Source: Aequitasia sp047973235
GTDB lineage: Bacteria; Bacillota; Clostridia; Lachnospirales; Lachnospiraceae
Reading direction: 5' to 3'
NCBI GenBank assembly: GCA_047973235.1
Contig: JBKEBP010000048.1
Location: 1 to 64,000, forward strand
DNA length: 64,000 nt
A program made the translations under genes and the position numbers. Positions within the stretch are counted from its first letter, which is position 1. Each line of letters begins with the position of its first letter. The notes beneath the pieces are model-generated. The model saw nothing but the letters and a program-made list of their open reading frames with translations, was not told where the DNA came from and ran no database searches. Shown here piece by piece: positions 9,185-17,309 of the stretch.

Positions 9185-10552
9185 ATGGTAAGAAAAGGAA
9201 TTAATTATTCAGAAATCACACCGGAGATTAAACATCTTGCAAAGCTGTGTGATGAACGTAATGCAATCGACAAGACACTTTATACAGAGTATGAAGTTAA
9301 GCGTGGACTTCGTGATTTGAATGGTAAGGGAGTATTAGCGGGACTTACTAACATTTCAGATGTAGTGGCAAAAAAAGAGGTGAATGGTGAGGAAGTTCCT
9401 ATTCCCGGGAGCCTATATTATCGTGGATATAATGTAAAAGACTTAGTAAATGGATTTTTAAAAGCAAAGCATTCCGGATTTGAAGAGATTACATACCTAC
9501 TTCTATTTGGAGAATTGCCAAATGAGAAAGAAATGATTGAATTTAACGAAATCATGGAGCAGAGAAGATCACTACCTGATAACTTCGTAAGAGACGTTAT
9601 CATGAAAGCACCTAGTAAAGATATGATGGTTAGTTTATCACGTTCTATTCTTGCTTTGTATTCTCATGATGAGAAAGCCGATGATACTTCGATTCCAAAC
9701 GTACTTAGACAGAGCTTAAACTTAATTAGTCAATTCCCTATGTTGATGGTATATGGTTACCATGCGTATAACTATAAAATGGGTGATGATTTGTTTGTAT
9801 ATGCTCCTAAGCCGGAGTTATCTACTGCAGAAAACATACTAATGATGCTTCGTGAGGATAGAAAATATACTAAACTTGAGGCGAGAACACTTGATATGGC
9901 ACTAGTTCTTCATATGGATCATGGCGGTGGTAATAACTCTACATTTACAACTCATGTTGTTACATCTTCAGGGACTGATACATATTCAACAATGGCAGCA
10001 GCCATGGCATCTCTAAAAGGACCAAAGCATGGTGGTGCTAATGTTAAAGTAACAAAGATGTTTGAAGATATGAAGAAAAATGTAAAGAATTGGGAAGACA
10101 AAGATGAAGTAAGAGCTTATCTAAGCGATCTTCTGGATAAAAAGGCATTTGATAAGGCTGGTCTGATATATGGAATGGGTCATGCGATATATTCTATATC
10201 AGATCCAAGAGCTGACATTTTCAAGAAATTTGTAAAGCAGCTTGCTAAAGAGAAAGGTTGCCAGGAAGAATATAACTTATATGAGATGGTTGAGCACATG
10301 GCACCTGAGGTAATTGGTGAAAAGCGTAAAATTTATAAGGGCGTTAATGCGAATGTTGATTTTTACAGTGGATTGGTTTATGGAATGCTTAATCTTCCAC
10401 CGGAACTATATACGCCGATATTTGCAGCAGCACGTATTGTAGGTTGGAGTGCACATAGATTAGAAGAACTTAAAAATGCAGATAAAATTATTCGTCCAGC
10501 GTATAAACCACTTTGTCCACATAGAGATTATATACAACTTGATGATAGATAA
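9185..10552 (+). CDS. gltA: Citrate synthase
   Basis: A 455-residue citrate synthase, condensing acetyl-CoA and oxaloacetate. Active-site elements are visible: HMDHGGG (His 243-246 region), GPKHGGAN with His 282, GMGHAIYSISDPRA near residue 331, and the C-terminal NVDFYSGLVYGM motif with its catalytic Asp. The N-terminal extension and overall length match the group common in Lachnospiraceae. In such anaerobes it usually feeds 2-oxoglutarate and glutamate synthesis through an incomplete cycle, although 2-methylcitrate synthase activity cannot be excluded. AGTGAGGA precedes the ATG, and a hairpin terminator follows. Confidence 0.93.
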   Translation: MVRKGINYSEITPEIKHLAKLCDERNAIDKTLYTEYEVKRGLRDLNGKGVLAGLTNISDVVAKKEVNGEEVPIPGSLYYRGYNVKDLVNGFLKAKHSGFEEITYLLLFGELPNEKEMIEFNEIMEQRRSLPDNFVRDVIMKAPSKDMMVSLSRSILALYSHDEKADDTSIPNVLRQSLNLISQFPMLMVYGYHAYNYKMGDDLFVYAPKPELSTAENILMMLREDRKYTKLEARTLDMALVLHMDHGGGNNSTFTTHVVTSSGTDTYSTMAAAMASLKGPKHGGANVKVTKMFEDMKKNVKNWEDKDEVRAYLSDLLDKKAFDKAGLIYGMGHAIYSISDPRADIFKKFVKQLAKEKGCQEEYNLYEMVEHMAPEVIGEKRKIYKGVNANVDFYSGLVYGMLNLPPELYTPIFAAARIVGWSAHRLEELKNADKIIRPAYKPLCPHRDYIQLDDR

Positions 10553-10597
10553 TTGTATTAACTAAGTGGATAATCAGTGAATGATTGTTCTAAAATA

Positions 10598-10636
10598 GGG
10601 GATGTCGAAAATGTATTTTCCGACATCCCCCTATAA
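10598..10636 (+). terminator. Terminator after citrate synthase
   Basis: GGGGATGTCG (10598-10607) pairs with CGACATCCCC (10621-10630). The stem continues inward as AAAA/TTTT past a one-base bulge around a TGTA loop. The trailing U-tract is short. Confidence 0.7.
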
Positions 10637-10765
10637 GTTTGCATTAAAATAGTAATTTAACAATCTTTATCAATTACTTACCATAAAAAACATATAACAC
10701 GCGTAAACATAGAAAAAAGAGTAATAATAACATTAATAGAATAAAAGTATGTGCAATAAACATAA

Positions 10766-10794
10766 TTGACTATTATTAAACGGAATGATATAAT
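10766..10794 (+). promoter_or_regulatory. Promoter of the apbE/FMN-protein operon
   Basis: TTGACT (10766-10771) and TATAAT (10789-10794), spacing 17. Transcription is expected to start near 10801, directly at the palindrome at 10802-10817. Confidence 0.8.
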
Positions 10795-10801
10795 TCTATG
10801 A

Positions 10802-10817
10802 GTTAGACAAGACTAAC
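10802..10817. promoter_or_regulatory. GTTAG-N6-CTAAC operator candidate, copy 1
   Basis: GTTAGACAAGACTAAC at the expected +1 of the apbE operon. The same arms with the same 6-nt spacer occur at the promoter of the large surface protein (15697-15712). The arms resemble DtxR/IdeR-type half-sites, so a metal-responsive repressor is possible; the regulator is not in the window. Confidence 0.6.
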
Positions 10818-10836
10818 CCATAGAAGAGGCATGTTT

Positions 10837-11916
10837 ATGTTTAAAAATAATGTGAAGTATATGCCAATAGCTTTTGCATTTATATTTATTATGACGGGAT
10901 GTGGAACAGCAGGATTGACAAATGCTGAAGATTCATCAGAAGTTGATGCTCAAGTAGTAAATGAGAGCATCGAGGCTACTGAACAGTTCTTTGCAATGGA
11001 TACATACATGACAATTACAGCTAATGGAGCTAATGCTCAGCTGGCAGTAGAGGAATGTGTTGAAGAGGTGCAAAGGGTTGAAAAATTGTTTTCATCTTCA
11101 GATGAGAATTCACAGATTGGGATTCTTAATACTAACAAGTCTGCGGTGGTGGATAAAGAGGTGTTTGATTTGATAGTTCAATCTATAGAACTAGCAGAAA
11201 AAACTAATCAGGCATTTAATATATCTGTTTATCCACTTATGAAGTTATGGGGGTTTACAACAGGGGATTATAGAGTTCCTGATATTGAGGATATTGAGCA
11301 GACACTAAGTATATTGGATTTATCCGAGATTTTGATAGATAAAGAAGAGCTAACCATAGAATTCACTAATAAAAAAATGGAAATAGACTTAGGTGGAATA
11401 GCAAAAGGCTATGCATCAGCACAGGTTTTACAAATACTTAAAAATCATAATATTGAATCGGGAATGATAAATTTAGGAGGAAACGTTGTTACACTAGGGA
11501 ACAAAGTTGATGGCTCACTATGGCGTGTAGCCCTTCAAGATCCGGAGAATCCGGAATTGTATTTGGGTATTATAGAGACAAAGGACAATGCAGTAATAAC
11601 ATCAGGGGGATATGAGAGATATTTTGTAGATAATGAAATGACGTATCATCATATACTTGATCCGGAAACCGGATACCCTGCAAATAATGGTATTACTTCA
11701 GTTACTATAGTCAGCAAAGATGCGACGCTTGCAGACGGATTATCCACAGCAATGTTTATTATGGGCAGGGATAGAGCAATAGAGTATTGGCAGGAGAATC
11801 GTGAAGATTTTGAAATGATTTTATATGAGAATACAGGTATTCTTTATGTTACGGAAGGCATTTTAGAAAATTTTTCATCTGAAGGACAAATTATCAAAGT
11901 GGAAAGGGAGGATTAA
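10837..11916 (+). CDS. apbE: ApbE-type FMN transferase lipoprotein
   Basis: About 359 residues. The N-terminus is a lipoprotein signal (hydrophobic stretch ending IMTGC), placing the enzyme on the outer face of the membrane. The ApbE fold is shown by FAMDTYMTITANG near residue 50, DLGGIAKGYA near 188, GMINLGGN near 211, and the late SKDATLADGLSTAMFIMG motif. ApbE enzymes use FAD to attach FMN covalently to a Thr in (S/T)GAT motifs, and such motifs occur in the next two genes. AGAAGAGG (10822-10829) fits the ATG at 10837 better than the in-frame ATG at 10831. It heads a six-gene operon. Confidence 0.93.
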   Translation: MFKNNVKYMPIAFAFIFIMTGCGTAGLTNAEDSSEVDAQVVNESIEATEQFFAMDTYMTITANGANAQLAVEECVEEVQRVEKLFSSSDENSQIGILNTNKSAVVDKEVFDLIVQSIELAEKTNQAFNISVYPLMKLWGFTTGDYRVPDIEDIEQTLSILDLSEILIDKEELTIEFTNKKMEIDLGGIAKGYASAQVLQILKNHNIESGMINLGGNVVTLGNKVDGSLWRVALQDPENPELYLGIIETKDNAVITSGGYERYFVDNEMTYHHILDPETGYPANNGITSVTIVSKDATLADGLSTAMFIMGRDRAIEYWQENREDFEMILYENTGILYVTEGILENFSSEGQIIKVERED

Positions 11917-11918
11917 AA

Positions 11919-13508
11919 ATGGAATTTTTGGGAAAAATAAAATGGTCTACCCCGATACTATCAAGTCTTATGGTAGTCTTTTGTATTTTTGCTTCATTAT
12001 CCGGATATAGGGCACCAGTCTATGCGGTTACAGAACATGCTCCGGTAATTGATGATGAGGAGTCTGAGGTTACTACTGAACAGATACCAGTAAAGGGGAG
12101 TTTTGATTTAGAAGATGGATTATATAGTGGAGTGGGTACCGGATTCGCAGGACAGATTGCTGTGGATGTTGAAATTAAAGAGCAATCTATAATTAACATT
12201 GAGATAACTAATAATGAAGCCGATGACATAGCCTTTATTAATAAGGCAAAGGGTGTAATAGACACAATAATTAATACTCAGAATCTAAATGTTGATGTAG
12301 TGTCAGGAGCTACATATAGTTCAAATGGAATTATTTCGGCTGTAAAAAATGCTCTGACAGGAGAAGTTGACACTAGTGAAACAGCTGTAGATGCTATGAG
12401 TTCAGCATTAGGAAATTCCTCAGTGGCATTAGTTGATGAAAGCGGTGAGTACACAGATGGAACTTATTATGGAAGTGGAACGGGATTTAAGGGGCAGATA
12501 AGAGCAAAAGTAGTAATCTCAAGTGGACAGATTTACACAATTGATATTATTGAATCTAGTGATGATGCGATCTATATGGCTCAAGCACTTTCTATTACTA
12601 ATAAAATTATTTCGTCACAGAGCTCAAATGTAGATACTGTGTCAGGAGCTACATATAGCTCGGTTGGAATCATAGAGGCAGTTAGAGATGCACTTAATCA
12701 AGCACGAAAAATTGACGGAAATTCTACAGATAGTCAGTCGAAGGATGACGTTGAGTCAGATGACAGTACTAATACAGGGATATTAGATGGAATGGAAGGG
12801 AAGTTTCCATATGAAGATGGAATTTATATGGGCAGCGCAGAGGGTTTCAACGATGATATAACAGTAGCGATTACAATAAAGGATGGGACAATTATCAGTA
12901 TAGACGTTATTGAGAGCAAGGATGATGAGGTATTCTTTAATAAGGCGCTTAATGTACTCAATAAGATGGTACAAAATCAATCGACAGAGGTGGACGTGGT
13001 ATCAGGAGCTACATATAGTTCGGAAGGCTTAATAAATGCTGTAAAAGATGCACTTGGAAATGCGAAGAGAAACAGTGATGAAGAGTCTGAAGCTATTGAC
13101 AATGAAAATGGCAGTTCAAGTGAAGAAAAAGAGGAGGAAGAATCAGAAGATAAAGACACGGAGGATGCAAAAGAGCTTCTCTATAATGACGGGAAATATG
13201 ATGTCAATGTTCTGTGCTATCCTGATGAAACAGACCAATTTGATGCGTATATGCTAAGTGTGAAAGTTACAATAGAGAATGACAAGATAATAGCAATTAC
13301 AGATATTGTAGGTGATGGAGACTCTAGTAATGAGTCATTTATTAATAGGGCAGTTAATGGAACGTCTTCAAAAAAGGGGGTCGTTGCACAGATAATCGAT
13401 GTAGGTAATGCAAATAACATTGATGTAGTTACTCATGCTACTTGTACATCATACTCTATTATCGAAGCGTGTCAAAACGCTTTGAACATGGCGAGGATAT
13501 TACAATGA
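11919..13508 (+). CDS. Secreted multi-FMN-binding-domain protein (four domains)
   Basis: A 529-residue exported protein with a signal peptide (about residues 1-36) and four FMN-binding domains at about 64-146, 178-260, 298-380 and 420-524, joined by acidic Ser/Asp/Glu linkers. Domains 1-3 carry the flavinylation motif SGATYSS (SGAT at 129-132, 242-245, 362-365), the site where ApbE would link FMN through a phosphoester to Thr. Domain 4 has THAT (505-508) in place of SGAT and may be unmodified. No membrane anchor follows the signal sequence, so it could be released or held by an uncleaved N-terminus. It starts 2 nt after apbE and probably carries electrons outside the membrane, similar in role to PplA of Listeria. 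Confidence 0.88.
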   Translation: MEFLGKIKWSTPILSSLMVVFCIFASLSGYRAPVYAVTEHAPVIDDEESEVTTEQIPVKGSFDLEDGLYSGVGTGFAGQIAVDVEIKEQSIINIEITNNEADDIAFINKAKGVIDTIINTQNLNVDVVSGATYSSNGIISAVKNALTGEVDTSETAVDAMSSALGNSSVALVDESGEYTDGTYYGSGTGFKGQIRAKVVISSGQIYTIDIIESSDDAIYMAQALSITNKIISSQSSNVDTVSGATYSSVGIIEAVRDALNQARKIDGNSTDSQSKDDVESDDSTNTGILDGMEGKFPYEDGIYMGSAEGFNDDITVAITIKDGTIISIDVIESKDDEVFFNKALNVLNKMVQNQSTEVDVVSGATYSSEGLINAVKDALGNAKRNSDEESEAIDNENGSSSEEKEEEESEDKDTEDAKELLYNDGKYDVNVLCYPDETDQFDAYMLSVKVTIENDKIIAITDIVGDGDSSNESFINRAVNGTSSKKGVVAQIIDVGNANNIDVVTHATCTSYSIIEACQNALNMARILQ

Positions 13509-13939
13509 GAACATTTATTATTAGAGTAATAAATATAGTATTGGTAGTTGTAGCAATTACAGGATATAACTTTGTAGTAGAGTCGAGAGATGCTGCAGAT
13601 GAAACGGCTAGGTTAAAGTATGAGGCAGCACAGCAAAAGGAAAATCCCCAAAGCGTTGAAAGCAAATTTACTGATGGGGTATTTAATGGCGAAGGAACCG
13701 GATTTGGAGGCACTGTGTCTGTTGATGTTACGGTTATAAATGGAGAAATCAGCCAAATTGATATAATAGCTTCCGAAGGGGAAGATGCAGCTTATTTAGA
13801 AATGGCAAAAGATATGATTCCCGAAATGCTGGAAAATCAAACTGCAAATGTAGATACAATTAGTGGCGCAACATTTAGTTCTAGCGGTATCAAAGAAGCT
13901 GTAGAAGCGGCACTTGAGGAGGCAGAAGCCATACAATGA
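13505..13939 (+). CDS. Membrane-anchored FMN-binding protein (one domain)
   Basis: About 144 residues: an N-terminal membrane segment (residues 2-22), a short charged linker, then one FMN-binding domain ending in VDTISGATFSSSGI, an intact ApbE flavinylation motif. The chosen ATG overlaps the upstream TGA as ATGA, so the genes are translationally coupled; an in-frame TTG at 13442 lies inside the upstream gene and is unlikely. The protein would hold a covalent FMN close to the outer membrane surface and may relay electrons between the NapH-like Fe-S protein encoded next and the four-domain flavoprotein. Confidence 0.88.
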   Translation: MRTFIIRVINIVLVVVAITGYNFVVESRDAADETARLKYEAAQQKENPQSVESKFTDGVFNGEGTGFGGTVSVDVTVINGEISQIDIIASEGEDAAYLEMAKDMIPEMLENQTANVDTISGATFSSSGIKEAVEAALEEAEAIQ

Positions 13940-14784
13940 AAAAAATAAAAAAGGCAACTATAAATAGCATTTTTCATCTTTCTATACAGATAATGTTTTT
14001 GCTTCTATTTCCATCAGCTTTTACAGCAGCATTTTCCGGAGTGAAGTATATTTTTACACAAATAGGTCTAAAAAAGACAATTGAAGTCACATCATTTGTC
14101 ATGATATTAATTGGCTTGTGTGTTTACACAATAATATTTGGAAGATTTTTTTGTGGTTATGCGTGTGCGTTTGGGGCACTTAATGATGTGGTTAGAAGTA
14201 TTTATGCTGGGATATGTAAAAAGCGAAAAAAGAAACCGAAAAGTATGAATACAAAGTTGGTTGATAAGCTATTAGCTTTAAAATATGTTGTCTTAGTCGC
14301 TATAATTGTGATGTGTTATTTGTCGGTTTATCAAAACTTGAGTGGAACTAGTCCATGGGATGTTTTTTCTATGCTGCAAGCCGGCAATTTTAAACTAGGG
14401 AGTCATATTATTGGCTTGATTGTTTTGATAGTATTAGTCATAGGAATGATATTTGAAGAACGCTTTTTTTGTAAATTCTTTTGCCCTATGGGAGCAGTTT
14501 TTTCAATCTTGCCTGTTTTCCCTATGTTCAACTTATTTAGAGACCGTGAAAACTGTATTAAAGGTTGCAAAACATGTGAGAGAAATTGTCCGGCTAATAT
14601 AGAGTTACCTGAATCGGGGAAAATAGCTGTAAGCGGTGATTGTATTCAATGTCAAAAATGCATACAGGTTTGTCCTAAAAAGAACATACACACAGGAATA
14701 AGAAGAATAAAAGGAAATGAAATATGGTTTACTGCAGCTAGGGTGATAATACTTATAGGAGTATTTCTATGGCTTGGAATATAA
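13936..14784 (+). CDS. NapH-like 4Fe-4S membrane protein
   Basis: A 282-residue polytopic protein with about five membrane segments. Two membrane-edge motifs, CGYACAFGA and CKFFCPMGA, are typical of the NapH/NosR/CcoG polyferredoxin group. The C-terminal loop has two ferredoxin cluster motifs, CIKGCKTCERNCP and CIQCQKCIQVCP. Proteins of this type pass electrons from a cytoplasmic or quinone donor to extracytosolic acceptors. No nap, nos or nir reductase is nearby; the partners here are flavinylated proteins. It overlaps the upstream gene as ATGA and the downstream gene by 16 nt, so all are one operon. Confidence 0.88.
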   Translation: MKKIKKATINSIFHLSIQIMFLLLFPSAFTAAFSGVKYIFTQIGLKKTIEVTSFVMILIGLCVYTIIFGRFFCGYACAFGALNDVVRSIYAGICKKRKKKPKSMNTKLVDKLLALKYVVLVAIIVMCYLSVYQNLSGTSPWDVFSMLQAGNFKLGSHIIGLIVLIVLVIGMIFEERFFCKFFCPMGAVFSILPVFPMFNLFRDRENCIKGCKTCERNCPANIELPESGKIAVSGDCIQCQKCIQVCPKKNIHTGIRRIKGNEIWFTAARVIILIGVFLWLGI

Positions 14785-15161
14785 GAAAGAAAATAGAGTT
14801 TTTAATTATAGGCATTATTTTGTCAATGGGTATTGCATTTATGATTTATGCAAATGTTAATAGCGAAGAAAGCACTTCTGTCATAATAACGGTTAATCAA
14901 ATATTCTATGGTAAATATAATTTGAACGAAAACCAAACAATAAGTATTCAAAATCAAGAAGTATCAAATACATTAATTATTGAAAATGGTCAAATATATA
15001 TGGAGCATGCAAATTGTCCGGATGGATATTGTATAACGCAGGGAAAGAAAAGCAGATCAAATGAAAGTATTATATGCTTACCCAACGAAGTAGTTGTAGA
15101 AGTACAAAAATCAGACGATGAATCAAATGAGGAGACTATGCCTGATGTAATTGCAAAATAG
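14769..15161 (+). CDS. NusG domain II protein, EetA-like
   Basis: A 130-residue protein with one N-terminal membrane segment (about 9-27) and a small external domain. The signature CPDGYC...IICLPNEVVVEV near residues 80-115 is that of the stand-alone NusG domain II family; it has no relation in function to the transcription factor. In Listeria, a protein of this family (EetA) is encoded with EetB, ApbE and flavoproteins for extracellular electron transfer, and the same set occurs here. The ATG at 14769 follows ATAGGAG and lies inside the end of the NapH-like gene. Confidence 0.8.
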   Translation: MAWNIRKKIEFLIIGIILSMGIAFMIYANVNSEESTSVIITVNQIFYGKYNLNENQTISIQNQEVSNTLIIENGQIYMEHANCPDGYCITQGKKSRSNESIICLPNEVVVEVQKSDDESNEETMPDVIAK

Positions 15162-15172
15162 TGAGGAAGAGA

Positions 15173-15667
15173 ATGAGTAGAAAAATAGCTTTTTGTTCAA
15201 TGCTAGTTGCAATTTCTATGATATTTAGCTATGTAGAAGTTATTATTCCTATTAATTTCGGAATCCCGGGAGTAAAACTTGGGTTAGCGAATATTGTGAT
15301 TGTGATAGGCTTGTACATAATGGATGTGAAGGAAGTATTCTTAATAACAATGATGAGAGTCTTGTTAGTAGGAATGTTATTCGGTAATGGCATATCTGTA
15401 ATCTATAGCCTTACAGGGGCAGTATTTAGTTTTGCAGGTATGGCGCTTTTAAAAAAGAATACAAATATATCAATGACACTGCTTAGCGTGGCAGGTGGTG
15501 TACTACATAATTTGGGTCAGTTAATCATTGCTTTTTGGATAATAAGAAGCAGTATAATTTTTTATTACTTTGGAGTATTAACAGTATCAGGAGTAGTAAC
15601 GGGATTGATTATCGGAACAGTTTCGAAGAGGATACTAAAGCTCGTCAAACAGAGTTATAAAGTCTGA
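15173..15667 (+). CDS. Gx transporter-family membrane protein, EetB-like
   Basis: About 164 residues and nearly all hydrophobic, with five or six membrane segments and the family's N-terminal pattern VEVIIPINFGIPGVKLGLAN. The family is often annotated as heptaprenyl diphosphate synthase component I, but in Listeria the homologue EetB acts with EetA in extracellular electron transfer. GAGGAAGAG (1 nt after the upstream stop) is well placed for the ATG at 15173; an in-frame GTG at 15161 overlaps that site. It closes the apbE operon. No clear terminator separates it from the next promoter. Confidence 0.82.
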   Translation: MSRKIAFCSMLVAISMIFSYVEVIIPINFGIPGVKLGLANIVIVIGLYIMDVKEVFLITMMRVLLVGMLFGNGISVIYSLTGAVFSFAGMALLKKNTNISMTLLSVAGGVLHNLGQLIIAFWIIRSSIIFYYFGVLTVSGVVTGLIIGTVSKRILKLVKQSYKV

Positions 15668-15690
15668 GACAAACGAGTTATTATTTTTAG

Positions 15691-15720
15691 TTACAAGTTA
15701 GTTAACACTAACTGTATAAT
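15691..15720 (+). promoter_or_regulatory. Promoter of the large surface protein with overlapping operator
   Basis: TATAAT at 15715-15720, with a weak -35 TTACAA at 15691-15696 (spacing 18). The palindrome GTTAGTTAACACTAAC (15697-15712) fills the spacer, a classic repressor position. Confidence 0.65.
15697..15712. promoter_or_regulatory. GTTAG-N6-CTAAC operator candidate, copy 2
   Basis: Arms and spacing are identical to copy 1 at 10802-10817; only the six central bases differ. This suggests that the apbE operon and the surface protein belong to one regulon. Confidence 0.6.
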
Positions 15721-15743
15721 AAATTTCAACTAAGGAGGTAGAA

Positions 15744-17309
15744 ATGAAAGGAAAAAAGGAACTTATAATGAGGCTATTGTCTTCTATTCTGGCGTTAAAC
15801 TTGATAGTTGGAAGTCTTCCGTTATCAGTATCAGCCGTCGAAGGTGATCAGATTGCTGCTGACGGTACGTATGCAAGCAGTGAACGAGTGATTGACGAGT
15901 ACGAATTTGAATGGCCGGAATATGAGGTTGAAGTGAGTTTGGAAGTTGAGTCCGGAGTTTTTAAGAACTTGACAGTAAGTACAAACGAGGAGTACGACGC
16001 TGAGGAAAATTCGTGGTATTTGGATAGAGCATATACTAATGCTACAAGAGGTTTCAAGTCTTTACTTGAGGGTATGCCGGCAACTGTTGAAACGGTTGAA
16101 GCATGGGATGTAAAAACAGGAGCAACATGCACTGCAAATGCGATAAAAACAGCAGCACTTGAAGCTCTTGCAGCTGCTCCGGAAGCAGAGTTATCCGAGC
16201 CGGATATAACACTTGATACATCATCTCTTAGTGAATTGATTTTGATAGCAGAAACAAAGAATGAAGCAGATTACACAACAGAAAGCTGGTCCGTTTTTAA
16301 AACAGCATTAGAATCTGCGAAGACAGCTATCGATGAAGCCGAGACACAAGAGGTAATCGACAGCGCAGAGGATGCGTTGAATTTTGCAATGGAAGGTCTA
16401 GAGGACACAGAGGCCGAAGAAAGAGAAGATTACGTATATGGAACCATTAACCTTCCTTATGCCGACTACTATTATGGAGAGCTGAATGATTTAGCGGAAG
16501 TGACAGAAATGGACTTAGATATATCTGATAAAGTTACAGGAGCAGGATATAGAGAATCCGGAATGTATGATGCGGTATCGAGCGCGACATCGTCAAAGTA
16601 TAAGAATTTCCCAATGACATATTATGAGGATAACGAAGCCGGAACCGGCGGTGAGATTTTGGGTGTAGCTGATGTTACTATCGCAGTACCGGAAGCACTA
16701 TATAATGAAGCTAGGGAGGCTATTGAAGCAGGAAGCAGTTGTAATAATCAATTACTTACTTTTGTTGAAAGTATGAGTGTTATTGATGTTAGTGAAGGAC
16801 TACCAAGCGAGTATAAAGTGTTAAATGGAGATGGAACGCTTAGAGCTATGGTTACTAAGACGTATATTGATACGAGTGCAACATCAAGTATAACGACAAA
16901 CTCAAGATACGGAAACTATCAATTAGAATTAACATCTGACTATTTGCCGACAACATCTAATATGCTGGGTGCGGTAATAGAAACTTCAGATGGAGAAAAG
17001 TATGGAATGGGACATCTTGAAAATCTGTGGACAAGAACAGGGCAGATATCATTTGCAGTTGAAGCGGGATTTTATGAATCCCATGGTAATTTGGTTGATT
17101 ATCAACGTCATGAATCGCTCCAAGGTAAGACTATTACCAAGGTAATATATTTGATAAAGGATTCGGCTGATCTAATAATTGAGACAAATCTTCAAGTGAA
17201 ATACTTACTTGGCGAAGAGCATACTATTACAGCGGAAAATGGTGTGTATGCAGCCAATGTTAAAGTTGAAATTGAAAAAAACTTCCGGTTGATTCTGATT
17301 ATAAGTTGA
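15744..17309 (+). CDS. Large modular surface protein, 5' part ending at a -1 frameshift site
   Basis: The frame codes 521 residues, but the last nine or so after the A7 run do not belong to the protein. Order: signal peptide (1-31); an FMN-binding-like domain (about 38-143) with DGTY near its start and KTGATCTANAI at 124-134, an apparent flavinylation motif; a FIVAR-like three-helix module (about 161-220); then a domain starting VYGTINLPYADYYYGEL (231-247), with DAVSSATSSK near 276, that resembles from memory the Tp47-type domain of Treponema and Firmicute surface proteins. AAGGAGG precedes the ATG. Frame 0 stops at TGA 17307-17309, while homology to the second repeat continues in the -1 frame from 17282. 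Confidence 0.75.
   Translation: MKGKKELIMRLLSSILALNLIVGSLPLSVSAVEGDQIAADGTYASSERVIDEYEFEWPEYEVEVSLEVESGVFKNLTVSTNEEYDAEENSWYLDRAYTNATRGFKSLLEGMPATVETVEAWDVKTGATCTANAIKTAALEALAAAPEAELSEPDITLDTSSLSELILIAETKNEADYTTESWSVFKTALESAKTAIDEAETQEVIDSAEDALNFAMEGLEDTEAEEREDYVYGTINLPYADYYYGELNDLAEVTEMDLDISDKVTGAGYRESGMYDAVSSATSSKYKNFPMTYYEDNEAGTGGEILGVADVTIAVPEALYNEAREAIEAGSSCNNQLLTFVESMSVIDVSEGLPSEYKVLNGDGTLRAMVTKTYIDTSATSSITTNSRYGNYQLELTSDYLPTTSNMLGAVIETSDGEKYGMGHLENLWTRTGQISFAVEAGFYESHGNLVDYQRHESLQGKTITKVIYLIKDSADLIIETNLQVKYLLGEEHTITAENGVYAANVKVEIEKNFRLILIIS
17276..17282 (+). other. A_AAA_AAC slippery heptamer at the frame junction
   Basis: In frame 0 the codons are GAA AAA AAC (17274-17282), which gives a canonical X_XXY_YYZ heptamer. 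Slippage by -1 joins the two halves of the surface protein exactly where homology demands. An eighth A would also restore the frame, so a mutation, a phase-variable tract or a sequencing error in the A7 run are alternatives. Confidence 0.6.

Noticed and set aside
12783..13420. Minus-strand frames within the FMN-binding protein gene
   Set aside because: They are antisense to strong FMN-binding domains and have no start signals.
15173..15667. Heptaprenyl diphosphate synthase component I
   Set aside because: The commonly used name does not fit: no prenyl synthase partner is nearby, and the operon matches the EetB context.
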